From Geosiphon pyriformis (taxonomy: Eukaryota; Glomeromycota; Glomeromycetes; Archaeosporales; Geosiphonaceae): DNA of 64,000 nt. The position numbers were made by a program, and so were the translations under genes. The stretch covers positions 553,912-617,911 of the forward strand of contig JAAOMT010000590.1 in NCBI GenBank assembly GCA_016748015.1. Direction: 5' to 3'. Under the pieces are notes generated by a model, which saw nothing but the letters and a program-made list of their open reading frames with translations, searched no databases and was not told the DNA's origin. Shown here in pieces: positions 12,501-24,403 of the stretch (position 1 is its first letter; each line of letters begins with the position of its first letter).

Positions 12501-14279
12501 CATAACCTGCAGGTTTTGTGTTGGCGCCCTATTCATCTGTTGAGTTCTCCTGTTCGCATTCGTGTTAGCGCCTCTAATAATTTTTTGGCGGGTGTGGTGT
12601 GCGTGCTTTATAATTGCAAATTGTCATTGGGTAGATCCTTTCCCAATTCCTTTCATGCCAATAGTGGGATGCCCATGTCGACTGTTTTGGGTGAATCAGT
12701 TTTCTCTAGGTGTCTCCTTTCGCTTCAGTAGTATGGTGTGGCCTTTATAGACCAACTTTGTGATCATTATGGTATTGTCTTTGATTGGTCCACATTTAAG
12801 CGATGGAAGAAACTGGACCCCCATGGCCCTATTCCTGAGTGGTTCAGACTTTCTGCTGTGTTTCTTGCTGGTAAGGATTCCTTTCCTGCCTGCATCCCTC
12901 TTCTTACTAATATTGGTCTCTTGAACATTCTGGGTTCCTCTGGTTTTGTGTCTGTCTGTGATCGTTTTTCGCAAGTCAATGCAAGAGTGCTATTGGTCTA
13001 CACTGATGGATCATTAAGAAATTTGAGTATGGTTGACTGTGAAGCAAGTGCTGTGGCCTTTTTCAAGGACATTGGTGTGGGTTTGGGTGTTGGCATGTTT
13101 GGGTTGATGTCATCTACTATGGCTGAGTTATAGGCAATTGCATTGGCTCTCGAGTGTGTTCCTGTTTTTAGTGTTGTTTATTTATTTTCAGATAATCAGT
13201 CTGCTTTGGATGCTTGCAAATCGGAATTGGGTTTGGTGGTTCCTGATTTCCGTAATCAGTGTTGGGTTGAGCGTCAGCACATTGCCAACATCATTTACAG
13301 TAAGGGCCTAAGAGTTAACTGGCACAAAGTCAAAGGTCATTCTGGGATTTCGGGAAATGAGCATGCTGATGTGATTGCTGCTGCTGTTTCTGTTTCTGAC
13401 TGGTTTCTTCCTCTTCGCCTGGATGAACACTTTTTGATGGCTGATGGCAACATTGTCTCTGGCAATTCAAGGTGCTTCGTCCATGACACTTTTCATGCCA
13501 TGTGTTATGCACGTTGGGAGGTGGAGTTTGGTTCTAAATTTTTGCTTGTTGACTTGTGTGCTAATGTTGATTGGTCCCATTCTTCTTTGGTGTGGCATCC
13601 TGATTTGCATATGGCCACCAGTTTCACTAGCAAGATTTCGGCTAATGCGCGCTCTTATTTTATGAAGGCTTTGTATTATTGGTTGTCTGTGGCTGTTCAA
13701 AAACGGCTTTATAATAGACTTTATCCCAGTGTATTGTGTCTATATTGTGGTGATGTAGAGGTGTCGGATCATGTTTTTTCTTGTAAGGTTGATGATTCTG
13801 TTCGGTGTCAGTTGTTGGATTCGCACATAAACTCTTGGGAAACACTTTCTGGTTCTTTTGTCTCTTTTTCGGTTTTGTTGCAGTTGTTGTCATCTTGTGT
13901 TTCAGGGTTCTCAGTGTCTATGACTCTCCATAAGGGTTTTGTTTTTGATAAATGATTTGTTGAAGCTGTCTCTATCTTCCATAATCCCAAAGTGGCATGT
14001 TTGGAGGTCATTAATTTTGCGCATTCTCTTGGCCTCACTTTTAGAGATGAGATCTGATTGGTTCGGGCCAAACATCATGCCTATATGGAAAAGCACGGAC
14101 TGATTTCTTTAGATGGTTCATCTCTTATTTCAGTCTCCGGTTTGACTTCATGGCTTTCTGCTGGTGTGGTTGATTTGCTTGGTATTAATGAAGCTTTTGG
14201 TGTACATTTTGGTTTTCACAAGTCTTGTATGTTTTTTTCTGGTATTGGTGATTCAGCTTCTGTTTATATAGCTGTGTAG
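9591..14279 (+). pseudogene. LINE-A ORF2: endonuclease / reverse transcriptase / RNase H, nine stops
   Basis: A single frame of 1563 codons runs from ATG 9591 to TAG 14277-14279 with no net indel but nine stops (9672, 10383, 10893, 11523, 12306, 12729, 13131, 13953, 14055). Domains in order: APE endonuclease (TETKL; GGNFN where the Asp is now Asn; VIDYVFV; DTDHKAV), reverse transcriptase (LPDGKAAGLSGISNELWKH; MRKAYDSVGW; AFVDDTIWVG with both catalytic Asp), RNase H (VYTDGS; an E at the ELQA position followed by ALALE; SDNQSALDA; KGHSGISGNEHAD) and a C-terminal CLYCGDVEVSDHVFSC zinc motif. Compared with the other copies, five stops stand where Trp (TGG) is found (9672, 10383, 12306, 13953, 14055), one is CAG to TAG (13131) and one fits CGA or CAG (11523). 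The protein would nick the target and copy the RNA in place (target-primed reverse transcription). Confidence 0.9.
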
Positions 14280-14417
14280 TGTTGTTCTGACTGGCCCGAA
14301 TGGCTGGTCACATGTAGAAAATGCATGATTCATGCCTAGTTTAGATCATTTCTTTGATGTATAGTGCTAGGTTGTGTGTGGACCTCACTTGTTAAATAAA
14401 TAAAAAAAAAAAAAAAA
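14280..14417 (+). other. LINE-A 3' UTR and tail
   Basis: This is a conserved 3' UTR shared with LINE-B, LINE-C and the 4607 stub. It has a GTTGTTCTGACTGGC start, the ATGGCTGGTCACATGTAGAAA core, a variable middle, then a CTCACTTGTTAAATAAATAAA tail. In stringent LINEs such 3' sequences are recognised by the element's own RT; that role here is inferred from the conservation. Confidence 0.75.
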
Positions 14418-15025
14418 CTTAATTTAAAACAAATTTAACAAATGTGTTTTTATTGCTATTATTTAAAACTAAAAAAAAATTATTATTTATAATCAAAACA
14501 AAATTAAATATAGTAATTTGTATTAATAATACAAAATTAGTAAAAATACTAAAAAAAGCCAAAATCATATTTTTTAATATTTTAAAAAAATTAATAACAA
14601 AATTAATAAAAAAAATTGATTTTTGCTATTTTAGTTTTTTTAATTATTTAAATAACAACAAAAAAAAGTAATTATAAAAAATAATAACTTTATTATTAGT
14701 TTATTGTTAAAATTTTTGAGACTATTTTATAGTAATAATAAAAACTAAAATTATTTTTAATATATTATATTAATAATTAAAGACTGTTTTGTTTTAGAAA
14801 AATACTTTAATAATTAAAAAAGCTTTTAAATAGTAATATTTTTAAAAACAATAAAAAACATAAAATTTAATAGTAACTTTACTTTTTATTAATTATAAAT
14901 TAAACAAAAAAAGTTGTTTTAGTAAATTGTATTTTATTTTAAATTATTAATTAATACATTTTTTAAATAAAAAACAAGTTTAATTTTCAATTATATTATT
15001 TTAATTTTTAATATTTTTTTTTTAA
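14418..15025. other. AT-rich spacer between two convergent LINEs
   Basis: About 600 bases of A/T-rich sequence between the 3' ends of LINE-A (+) and LINE-B (-). A 75-codon Lys/Ile/Asn-rich open frame at 14444-14671 is what AT-rich DNA gives by chance and is not called a gene. No other feature is seen. Confidence 0.6.
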
Positions 15026-15166
15026 ATTTTTTTTTTTTTTTTATTAAAGTTTAATGAATGGAGTTCAAACGTCACCTAGTGCTATACATTATACAAATGA
15101 TCTAAACTAAGCATGAATTATGCCTTTGCTACACGTGATCAGACACTTAGACTGGTCAGAATAATA

Positions 15167-18100
15167 CTATGCACTTATATAAACAGAAGTCAGATCACCA
15201 ACACTTACATAAAACAAACAATGCTTACAATACCCAAAACTGATGCCAAGTGCATCAGCAACACCCAACAACCTAATCACCTTAGCCAAAAGCCATGTAG
15301 AAAAACCAGAAACAGTGACAAAAATGGAACCATCACGTGGAATCAGCTTATTCTTCTCCATAATGGCTTGGTGTTTCACATGGACCAGCCAGATATTATC
15401 ATAAAATACAAGACAAAACTCACATACAAAATTCATAACATTGACCACTGCCACTTTAGAATCCTTGTAAACAGAAACAGATTTGCAATACCAATTACCG
15501 AAAACAAAGCTTTTACACAGGACCATATTAATAGTCACATCCAAAATGCAAGTCGACAATAACTGTAATACATATGAAGAAGAATGAAACAGACCAGAAT
15601 GCATCTTTCAGGCAGCTGCATAAATGTCCAACAAACTGGCACGACTATCAGCATCAGAAAAGCAAGAAAAGACATGGTCTGAGACTTCAATCTCACCACA
15701 GAACAAACAAACTACACTGGAATAACCCCTATTATACAGACGCTTTTGCACAGCAATAGAAAGGCAATAATGAAGGGCTTTCATGAAATATATACAAAAG
15801 CCAGCCATCCGAATACTAGTAAAACCAGTCGCCATGTGGGAATCCAGGTGCCACACCAGAGAGGACTTCAACCAGTCAATATCAGCACACAGACAACCTA
15901 AAACAACCCGAGAACCAGAACCAACTTCCTAATGCATGCGATTAATAGACCTGAATATGTCACGAACAAAATGCTTCGAATTACCAGAAACTGTATCAAC
16001 ACCAGCTTTCAAAAACCTCTCACTGACCAAGTGGGGCAGGTGCTAAGCAGAAAAGACAGCATTCTTAGCAAGCACATCAGCCCGCTCGTTGCCTAAAACA
16101 CCCGAATGGCCCTTAACCTTAATCCAATTAACATCCAAATTTTTGTGATAAATGACATTGGCGATGTGACGATGCTCAATCCAACAACAATTTCTGAAAT
16201 CAGGACCAACCGATAAAGACTCCAATCTGCAAGCATCTAAAGCCGTCTGGCTGTCCGAGAACAAGTCAACCAAACAAAAAGAAAGAACACACTCAAGAGC
16301 TAAAGCAATGGCCTGCAACTCCACTAAAGTAGAAGAAACCAAACCAGAAACCCCCACACCCAGACCCGAATCAATGTCCTTAAAGAAAACCGCAGCACTA
16401 GCCAACATGTTAACAGTGTCCAAGTTACTCAGAGACCCATCTGTGTACACAGAGAGGTGGGTGGCACCAACATTCAACAGATCATTACAAATAACACCAA
16501 AACCAAGAGACTGACAGATGTCAGAAAAGCCACAAACATCCTCATGAGGAGAATGACCAGAAGGAGAAGCCACACCACCAAGAAAACATATAGAAAGAGA
16601 AGCCATACCACCAAGAAAACATGCAGAGAGATCATACCAGGAGGGAACTGGGCCATGGAGGTCCAGTCTTTTCCAATGCTTGAAAGTCTTCCAATCAAAA
16701 ACAATGCCATTCTGGTTACAAAGCTGTTCTACGAAAGCTATACCATAACACTTAAGGAAAGAGACACATTTGAAGAAAATTGTTTCGCCGAGAACTAGAG
16801 ACATAGGAGTACCACTACAAAGATGAAAAGCACTGGCCAGAGAGCCATCCAAAGACAAATCACACCTGGAAAAAATATGAACCACATCTGCCAAAAAGTT
16901 GTTTGAAGGGCTGACTCTAACACAAACAGGAAACAACAAAGGGTAACGAGGACACCAGCTGAGAATCTGGAGATTGTAAGACCTATAAGAAAACAAGTGA
17001 CCCAAAACACCAACCAAATTTGCAAAAGCAATAACAGAAGCCGATGTTACAGGGGATTATTTTTGCTGTTGAAGTAAATAACAACTCGTAACTTGGTGCT
17101 TGTGAAGCTATTTTTATTGATGAGGTTCTGTGAGTGTTGTATCTGAAGGTTTTGATGGAGTTTTTTGTATAATGGACAGAGATTCAATAGTTGTTTTATC
17201 CGTAGCTTCCCAGACTTGCAAATCTATTAATTCTTTTCTCGGCTTGGTGGCTGGCAATCCTCTGGTAAGTAATCTGTATCTTCTGTATGTGTCTTACCCT
17301 CTTGCAAGGGTCTTTTACCAGGCAATCCTTGATGTCAATAATCAGCACTTTTCAATCAATGAGTTAATGCACAATAATAAATCAAAATAAAATAAAGAAA
17401 AATAAGAGAAAAATAAAGAAAGAAAAGAAATAAGCCAAGGCGATTTGCAGATTAGTATCCCGTTAATAGCTATGATCAAGAGCTATTGTTCCAGTGTGGT
17501 TAAGTATCACTTATTATCAACATAAAGTGTTGATAGTGGAGAGTGAATTGAGATATGGAATAATTATTTATTTGATGATTTTTGTTTTTAGGCTAAGGAT
17601 TCTGTGGTATCGATTCTGTCTTTTCTGTTTCTAACACTATCACTATATATACATAATTAAGATTCCTCAATTCCTCGATTCTTCATGACAGGAATCCTGG
17701 AATTCCTGGAATCCTGTGATTCCTGAGAGGAATCCTGGAATTTCACATTTACTACGCTTACTTCTGATTGGCTAATAATTATGCTAATATATTTTCTATA
17801 TTTCTATAAATAACACCGATTTGCTCTCAGCTTGAATCTGCTCAAAAGGTTTTAAATTGTACAAGAAAGGATGATGAAGCACATCATTGGAAAAGTCCAA
17901 AAGCAGCCCAAATTTGGACTTCAGGCCCTTATGAATCAAAGTGTCCCATTTATTATACACACTGAGAGGAATAAAACTGAACTGAGTTCTGTAGCTGACA
18001 ATAAAAAAGAGAACTAAAGACACCAAATAAGCAAACTGTTTATCTAAAATAACTTTTCTCAGAATAAAATTGACAAAAAACCGAACATTCGAATGCATCT

Positions 18101-20663
18101 TAACCAAGCTAGACTTCAAAAGACCTTCAAAAGATAAAAAAATCTCCAGATAACAATGAAGTTTATCTCTTTTAGCAATGGAAATTGGCATACCACTGAT
18201 AGTTAGGTAAAAAGCAGCGACCTAACAGTTGATAGAAATGGCCACAGTCTTGTCATTGTTTATCAAAATGTCATTTAAATGAAAGAAATCATTAGCAACA
18301 TTGAGGATGTATTGTATAGCAGCCTGGCTGCTACCAACCCAGATAGTATCATCAACAAAAACACCAGCGGCCAGAAACAATGTCAGCCCAGCTTGAGATT
18401 CCATCTGGCCAGTCTTAAAAATGAAATGAGAAATCAACCTGTAATCACAAATGCTCTTCTGTTTCTTAACTTCACACAAAAGTGAGTCATAAAATATGCA
18501 CTAGAGAAGTGGTGAAAAAACCTCCCCCTGATTCAACTCATCGTGAACATGATATTCATCAGTCAAACCAAAATCTGTCATCACTCTATTAGTGTGATCA
18601 TTATGAATGCTACTAAAAAATTTGATAAATTTGTTACACATTTTGACTTTGATCAAACTCCTCTTGAGATGCTCTCAACCAACAGAATCATAAGCTTTGC
18701 GCATATTCTGTAAAACCAGCCACAATTCTTGGTTCTTTTCCAAAGCATCTTCAATCACTGAACCAATAGCAAAGATAGGTGATTGAATAGACGTACCTTT
18801 CAGGACAGAGAAATTGTCCCCACGGAAGACATCAAAAGTACTATAAGCCAGAGAGATCCAATCTGAAAAAATCTTGGAAAGGACTTTGCGAGCTGTCTCA
18901 ATCAAAGCAATAGGGCAGGTATTTATAAGAACCCCCTCCCACTTGTAAGATTTAGAAATCATCAAGACCCAAGCTTCCCTCCAAGGTTCAGGCACTAACT
19001 CACAATCCAAACAAAAATTTAAGAGCACCAAAAGCATATCCAAGACTGACTTGTTACAGTGTTTCCAAAGTTCATTAGTGATACCAGAAAAACCAGCTGC
19101 TTTCCCATCAGACAAATTTGAAATAACACCAAACATCTCATTAAAACTGATTGAATGCATTACATTAGAGAAAGCACTATCGAAGACATAATCCAAAGGC
19201 CAAAATTGTCTTGCCCAATCACCAGAGATATCAGAAGCCACTACATGTTTCCTAGTCCAACTCTCCATGATTCCATCCACCTTAGATTTAACCAAATCAG
19301 GCTCCAAGACCAACTCCTTACCATCCACCAAATAATTCAACACCACTTTACGAAAAGGACACTCCAAAACACTTCTAATGGTATAACCCTTATTTACCTC
19401 AAAACTCTCCATTCTCTTCTCAATAGCCTGCCTTATACAAGATTCTTCAGCATGCTTAGATTTTAATAACTTAGAAGAGCAGTAAGACTTCTTCGCCTTA
19501 GTCAGCCTAAAACAGATCACATCAAAACCAGCACCAGAAAAAAACAGAGATTTCATTGATGAAGCGCTCATAGAATCAAGCCTGTTTCAAGTATCCAACA
19601 ACAAGGCAAAATCCCTGCCAAAAACCAACTGAGAAGCTTTCACCAGTTTAGACACAAGTAGCTCCAGTTTATGAAACCGGAAAGATACCTTATTAAAAAC
19701 ACAATCGAAACTTTTAAACCATTTTTTCTTGAACATTCCACCAGCCGAAAAAACCATAACCTTACGAACAATATCCTATATCACATCCAGATCAGAAAAC
19801 TGCTTAGCTGCAACAAACTCATCCGAGAACATAACAGCATTAGCAGCCATAGCATTCCTGAATTCTGACCACTTAATCTTACTGGCATTTTTGATATCAT
19901 ATTTCCAACAATCTCTATTAGCTTGTTTGTGCAGTGAGTTTAACTGGACATTGAACAAACCACCCAGACCCACAGAAACATAAACAGCCTTGTGATTGGT
20001 ATTAAAATAGTCCTCAATGCCATCCACACCACAATTCACCACTGCACCAACCAAATTAGAAGAAATGAACACATAGTCAATTGTCTTAGTGATACCATGA
20101 GAATTGTACCAAGTAAGTGACTTTACAAAAGAGCTTCTCTTCAGAGAGTTAATCAAACCCAAATCAAAACACTTTTTGAAACTGGCACATTTGTGCGAAC
20201 TATCCTCATTAAAATCACCACCAAAAATAACAAAAGAAGACTCATTAATGGCTTTAGCAATGAGAGAGTTGATCTCACCAGCCTAAGAAAACCGAACCAC
20301 TGATGAAGCACCAGCATAGAGCCCCAAAATAGACACTGAAAGTTTATTTTTGAAAAGAAACTTGATGGATAGGAGCCAACCAGGCATCTCAGAAACCTTG
20401 TAGACATGTTTTGCCAAAGAAGAATTCACGATGATTAACACCCCAGCATCCAAAAAACCAGAATCTAGACCAGAAGTAAAAACCCAAATATCATCAAATT
20501 TGTCGGCCAACTATGGGCAAACTTTTTCTTTAAGTTTCAACTCCATAAAAATAGAAACCAAATTGTTCATATTCTTGTGCCAATGAATAACATTATCTTG
20601 CTTTGCAGGATTGTTCAACCCACGAACATTACACATAGCAATTTTCTATACCAGACCACTCAT
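15167..20663 (-). pseudogene. LINE-B ORF2: endonuclease / RT / RNase H, many stops, LTR insertion
   Basis: Read on the minus strand from ATG 20663, all open segments lie in one frame down to 15167 once the 775-base insertion is removed (about 1574 codons). Domains: endonuclease (FGGDFNED; TIDYVFISS; NTNHKAV), RT (KAYDSVG; VFVDDTIWVGSS intact), RNase H (VYTDGSL; ELQAIALALE; FSDSQTALDA; KGHSGVLGNERAD) and a CLFCGEIEVSDHVFSC zinc motif. Many stops interrupt it. By comparison with LINE-A and LINE-C, at least six stand at Trp positions: 20646-20648, 20511-20513, 19776-19778, about 19590, 18675-18677 and about 18502. The stop at 20283-20285 fits Gln CAG to TAG. The protein is not functional. Confidence 0.88.
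17045..17815 (-). mobile_element. Solo LTR of a Ty3/gypsy element, inserted in LINE-B ORF2
   Basis: The 771-bp segment begins TGTTACAGGG and ends AATAACA, and is homologous along its length to the 885-bp LTRs at 39973 and 49275. CCGA flanks it on both sides (17041-17044 and 17816-17819), a 4-base target duplication. Internal sequence is absent, so it arose by recombination between the two LTRs of one insertion. It keeps the CCAAT box (ATTGG at 17767-17771) and the TATATATA region seen in the other LTRs, and has fewer of the GGAATCCTGGAATT-type repeat units. Strand is given by homology to the minus-strand elements. A short open frame at 17130-17390 lies inside the LTR and is not a gene. Confidence 0.9.
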
Positions 20664-22447
20664 TGAAAAAAAAGTAGAGAAAGAGCACCACCTGCCAAAG
20701 CCAAACCATTCAAGTGTGCTGAAAGAATCATAACCGAAGCAGAGAGATCTTCCAACATGTTTTCCAATTTCACAACCTCAGGTGAGGCAGTTGAACTCAG
20801 AATAACAGCAGTCTTGTTACTAGTGGCATTACCCGAACTCACTCCCATTACTATATCCTCCCTTTGATTCTGTGATGGGGGGGTCACTGGCAGCTGACAT
20901 TCAGGGCTAGACTGAGAAACTGCCAGCACAAATGATTTCAATCTCTTAGTTAACTCACCAATTTGTCCCATAAGGCTGACAAGACTGCTTTCAATGCAAA
21001 CCAAACATTTTTCCAAATCATCCGCAGCAGAAAAAAGAGATTTACCAACATTGTCAGAACCAAAAAGTGAACTAGCACCATGAGAATTGCACACCAGAGG
21101 AGCACCAACAACTGATGCCCAAGTCTTACTACTGAAGGCCAATGGACAAGAAATGGGTGCAGATTTCCGAGTATAGATAGTTGTGAATTTGACCTGATCT
21201 TGAGCAGAAAGAGATGCCTTTTTGCCCTTTGGGGTTGAACCAACCTTAACCAAAACACAATTGAGAGATGTATAACCAGAAAAACTGCAGATCAAGCACA
21301 GTGCCAAAAAGAGGCAGGACCAGTAAAGGCCAATCCCTTTTATAACTGGAGTTGCAGCCATCACACTAACCAGATCAGATTCAGACCTGAAGCAAACAGT
21401 AGTACAGTAAGCATGAGTATAGCTAACAGAATTATGATCAATAACACATGTTTTCCCACCAATCGAACCAACAAAATCCCAAAAGTCATGAGTATTTGTC
21501 CCTACAAGAAGAGTGTATAGCAGCGCTCTGAATTTGTTCTTAGAATCCCACATCTGTTTGTCAACATCAGCTCTGGCCACATGTACTGCATCTTTTTCAA
21601 TAAGGATAGACCATTTGGATGCCAAGAAATCAGCCTGATTCTGAACTTCTAATTCAACAATCGCTTTTTGCCACAGACCCACAAGTTGCATCTTAATCGA
21701 CTTAATCAATCCAAACTCGGACATGGCAGTGCACACAGTCTCTACAGAAGTTCTCACAGAAATTTCTTTCATCACAATTGCCTGATCTGTATGGTTGTTC
21801 AAAAAACACTTGAGATCAGTGTTTACCACAACACCACAATCATTTGCTAATTTCCCAGCAGCCATCATTGCCTTTTCTGAAGTGAAAGTTACATGAATAA
21901 TTCTACCAAATTTTGAGAGAGTAGAAGCCCCTCCAAAACTATTTACAATTGAAAAAATTTTCCTGATAAAACTCAATTTTTCCTAAGAGGACTTCCCAGT
22001 GATGGCCACAAGATCAATATCTAAAGTGAAGGATTTGTGAACAGTCGGTTTGATAGGTAGAGGGGACAGGAGAAGAGAAAAATTGTCTAACATGTCATCA
22101 TCTATATTGACAGTACTATAATTAATTACACCCAGAGACTTCTCTAACATCTTTTTGGTCTTTACACATAAACCCTTTGACATCTAATTAGGATCCCCTT
22201 CCATGAAAGCACCACCCTCACCATAGTCAATACTGGTTTTTTCAACCAAGCACTCCTCTTCTATGTCAATACTCTCAGACTCAGTAGTGTTACCTGTCTC
22301 AAAACTCTATGAATGAGCACTAAAAGCTTCAGCAGCAACTTTTCTATTATCAATACCCTCTGTCAATACACCTCCTTTTCTCTTCTTTCTTGACACAACT
22401 GTCTTGAAACCACTCTCAGAACCAGAAACTTTAATAATCTTCTTCAT
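20660..22447 (-). pseudogene. LINE-B ORF1: RNA-binding Gag-like protein, three stops
   Basis: ATG at 22447 (MKKIIKVSGSESGFKTVVS) opens a single frame of about 595 codons to a TGA at 20660-20662. In-frame TAG stops occur near 22306, 22184 and 21980. It has the basic RKKRKGG segment, the conserved middle (SFTLDIDLVAITGKSS...; TLSKFGRIIHVTFTSE), the RRM-like part (AIVMKEI ... LIKSIKMQLVGLWQKAIVEL) and a degenerate knuckle CLICSFSGYTSLNC with Tyr for His. The C-terminal region has leucine heptads (LEKCLVCIESSLVSLMGQI). Its TGA overlaps the ORF2 start as ATGA. Same role as the LINE-A ORF1 product. Confidence 0.85.
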
Positions 22448-22583
22448 AATAGTAATAACAGAACCAACAGTGGCCTCATAATCGAAGAATAGTTTTGATT
22501 TATCGTACTGAATGATAAAAAAACTTCTTTCAAAAAAACTTTTGACTCTTTTTTGGGAATTTTGAATGAAGAAGAGAAAAAAG

Positions 22584-24403
22584 TTTATTATTGTTTTTTT
22601 AAATTGTAAATCAATTTTTATTTAATTTTTATTTAATTTAATTTAATTTTAATAAAATGTGTTTAAACACTATTTAATATAATATATCAAATTAAATAAC
22701 TTAAATTAAATATATTTTATGTATTTTTTACATATGACTAATTATTTAAATCAATTAAAATATTAACTAAATTAAAAAAAGCTAAAAACAAATCCAGTTT
22801 ATTAAATTTTTTAATAATATTATTTAAATTTTAAGTATCAAAAATAAAATTACTAAAAAACAATTTGGTTTGTTTAATACTATTTTTAATATTAAGATTC
22901 TATATTTATTATAAAGCTATTATATAATTATAAGTATTTTTATTTAAAAAAAGTGTTTTAATAGTATTAAGCTTATTTTTATCTATATTATTAATTAAAA
23001 TTAATTTTAAAATTAACAAAGTTCTTAAATATGTTAGTTAAAAGAATAGTAAAATTTTTAAAATATTAACTATAATAAAAAAAATTTTTTCTATTTTATA
23101 ATTTTTGCACATATTTTTAATTAAAAAAAAAGTAATAAAAATAACCAAAAAATCAATTAATTTAATAATAGATTCAACCAAATTAACCAAGTTCTTAATA
23201 TAAAATTCCAAAAAATTCAGTTTAAATTTGAACTTGAATTAATACTAAAAGCAATCAAAAAACAATACAAGAAAAAATCAATAGAACAAAAATCTTAATA
23301 TAAGATTTTTTATTAATTAAAAATAACACAAAAGACTTAAATAATAATTTAGAAAATAATAATAATAATACTCTGTAATTTTTAGACAGATAATTTAAAT
23401 TTTAATATTTGCAACAATAATAGTACTTAAAAATTTTTTATTAAATATAATATTTATATAAAATACCAGTTTTAACAACAGCAAATTTCAAAAATTTATT
23501 AAATTTAAATAAAACATTAATAATAATAAAAATTAAGAAAACAAAAAATAAAGCAAATATTATTACCAACTTAAAAAATCAAATTACTAATTTTAAAAAC
23601 AATATAACTAAAAAAAAATTAATTAATTTAGTAATAAAAGTATTATAAAAAATAATAATCTTTTTTTAATTAAAAAAAATTTGAATACTGTCTTTTTTTA
23701 CCAGCACAAATTAGTTATTAAAAACAATAATAGCAAAAAAAAGTTCTTAAAATAAACAATAATATATAAAATAAGATAGTTAGTTTTAACTTAATTAAAG
23801 TAAATAACATTACAAACACCAAAAACATTTTTAATATTATTAAAAAATGTTTCAAAAAAAAAACCAGAAGTTATTACAAAAAATTTTGTAATTTTAAGTA
23901 TAATTAAAAAAAAACTACCAATAAAAACTTTAACAATAGCAATTAAAAAAGTCTTAAAAGCAAAATTTACACAAAACAACTTAATATTAATTTTTAAAAC
24001 TGACTTAAATTTAACAAAGTTAAACAGCAAATAAAACAAAAAATTAATTAAGATTAATTTGATTTTAATATATAGCTTTAAGTATTAAAGTAAAAGCTAT
24101 TCACTTAGAAAATTTTTGATGACTGAAAATTGTTTTTTAGACACTACCAAAAACAGAACCAGAAAACAAAAAAAGAATATTAATTCTGTTTTTATTTAAT
24201 TAAACCAATGTTTAAAATTGAATAACCTAATAAATTAATTTGTTTTAAAAACTGAAAATAATTTGTTAAAAACATTATATTTGGCAACATAGCCAGAAGA
24301 TATGTTATTTATATTAAGAAGAGAACTAATTGTTGCTGGGAAAATTTTTTCCAAGATTTTATCTAAAATTATAAAAGAGTTTGGTATAACAATAACAGAT
24401 GCA
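22584..24403. other. AT-rich DNA with unidentified relics up to the assembly gap
   Basis: The stretch is strongly AT-rich and without a convincing ORF for most of its length. An 82-codon Phe/Lys/Ile-rich frame on the minus strand (23791-24039) looks like composition only. The last 100 bases (24302-24403, plus strand) read LFILRRELIVAGKIFSKILS and continue open into the gap, with more G and C than the surroundings. This may be a fragment of a transposon protein that could not be identified. Confidence 0.5.

Larger units (their letters stand above)
7578..14417 (+). mobile_element. LINE-A: near full-length non-LTR retrotransposon (inactive)
   Basis: The 6.8-kb element has a 5' UTR, ORF1 (RNA-binding protein with a degenerate zinc knuckle), ORF2 (endonuclease, RT, RNase H, C-terminal CCHC) and a 3' UTR ending in TTAAATAAATAAA plus poly-A. 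The same 5' block (CTTTCATTCCAAATTCC...) occurs at the 5' ends of LINE-B and the 2955 relic, which suggests the 5' end is intact. AAAAAAAACT stands directly before the element (7568-7577) and again after the poly-A tail, and may be the target duplication, though in such simple sequence this is weak. The presence of an APE-type endonuclease and an RNase H domain places it with the I/Tad-like LINEs by known family layout. ORF2 carries nine internal stops, so the copy is dead. Confidence 0.9.
15026..22583 (-). mobile_element. LINE-B: near full-length non-LTR retrotransposon split by a solo LTR
   Basis: Same family as LINE-A on the opposite strand. The 5' end (near 22583, minus strand) has the shared TTCATTCAAAATTCCCAAAA block, then ORF1 (22447 to 20660), ORF2 (20663 to 15167), the 3' UTR and a poly-A tail (poly-T at 15026-15042 on the plus strand). 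A 771-bp solo LTR plus a 4-base duplication (775 bases in all) interrupts ORF2; removing it restores the ORF2 frame exactly. Together with LINE-A it forms a large inverted pair with tails facing each other about 600 bases apart. Confidence 0.9.

Noticed and set aside
9591-14279. UGA read as Trp (recoded genetic code) as the reason for TGA at Trp positions
   Set aside because: Other copies have TGG at the same places, LINE-B has TAG as well as TGA there, and the Argonaute frame uses TGG for Trp. Mutation explains it better.
14444-14671. 75-codon Lys/Ile/Asn-rich frame between the LINEs
   Set aside because: Composition expected from random A/T-rich DNA; no ATG context or homologue seen.
17130-17390. 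86-codon frame MSVVSEGFDGVF...
   Set aside because: Lies wholly inside the solo LTR and is not kept in the other LTRs.
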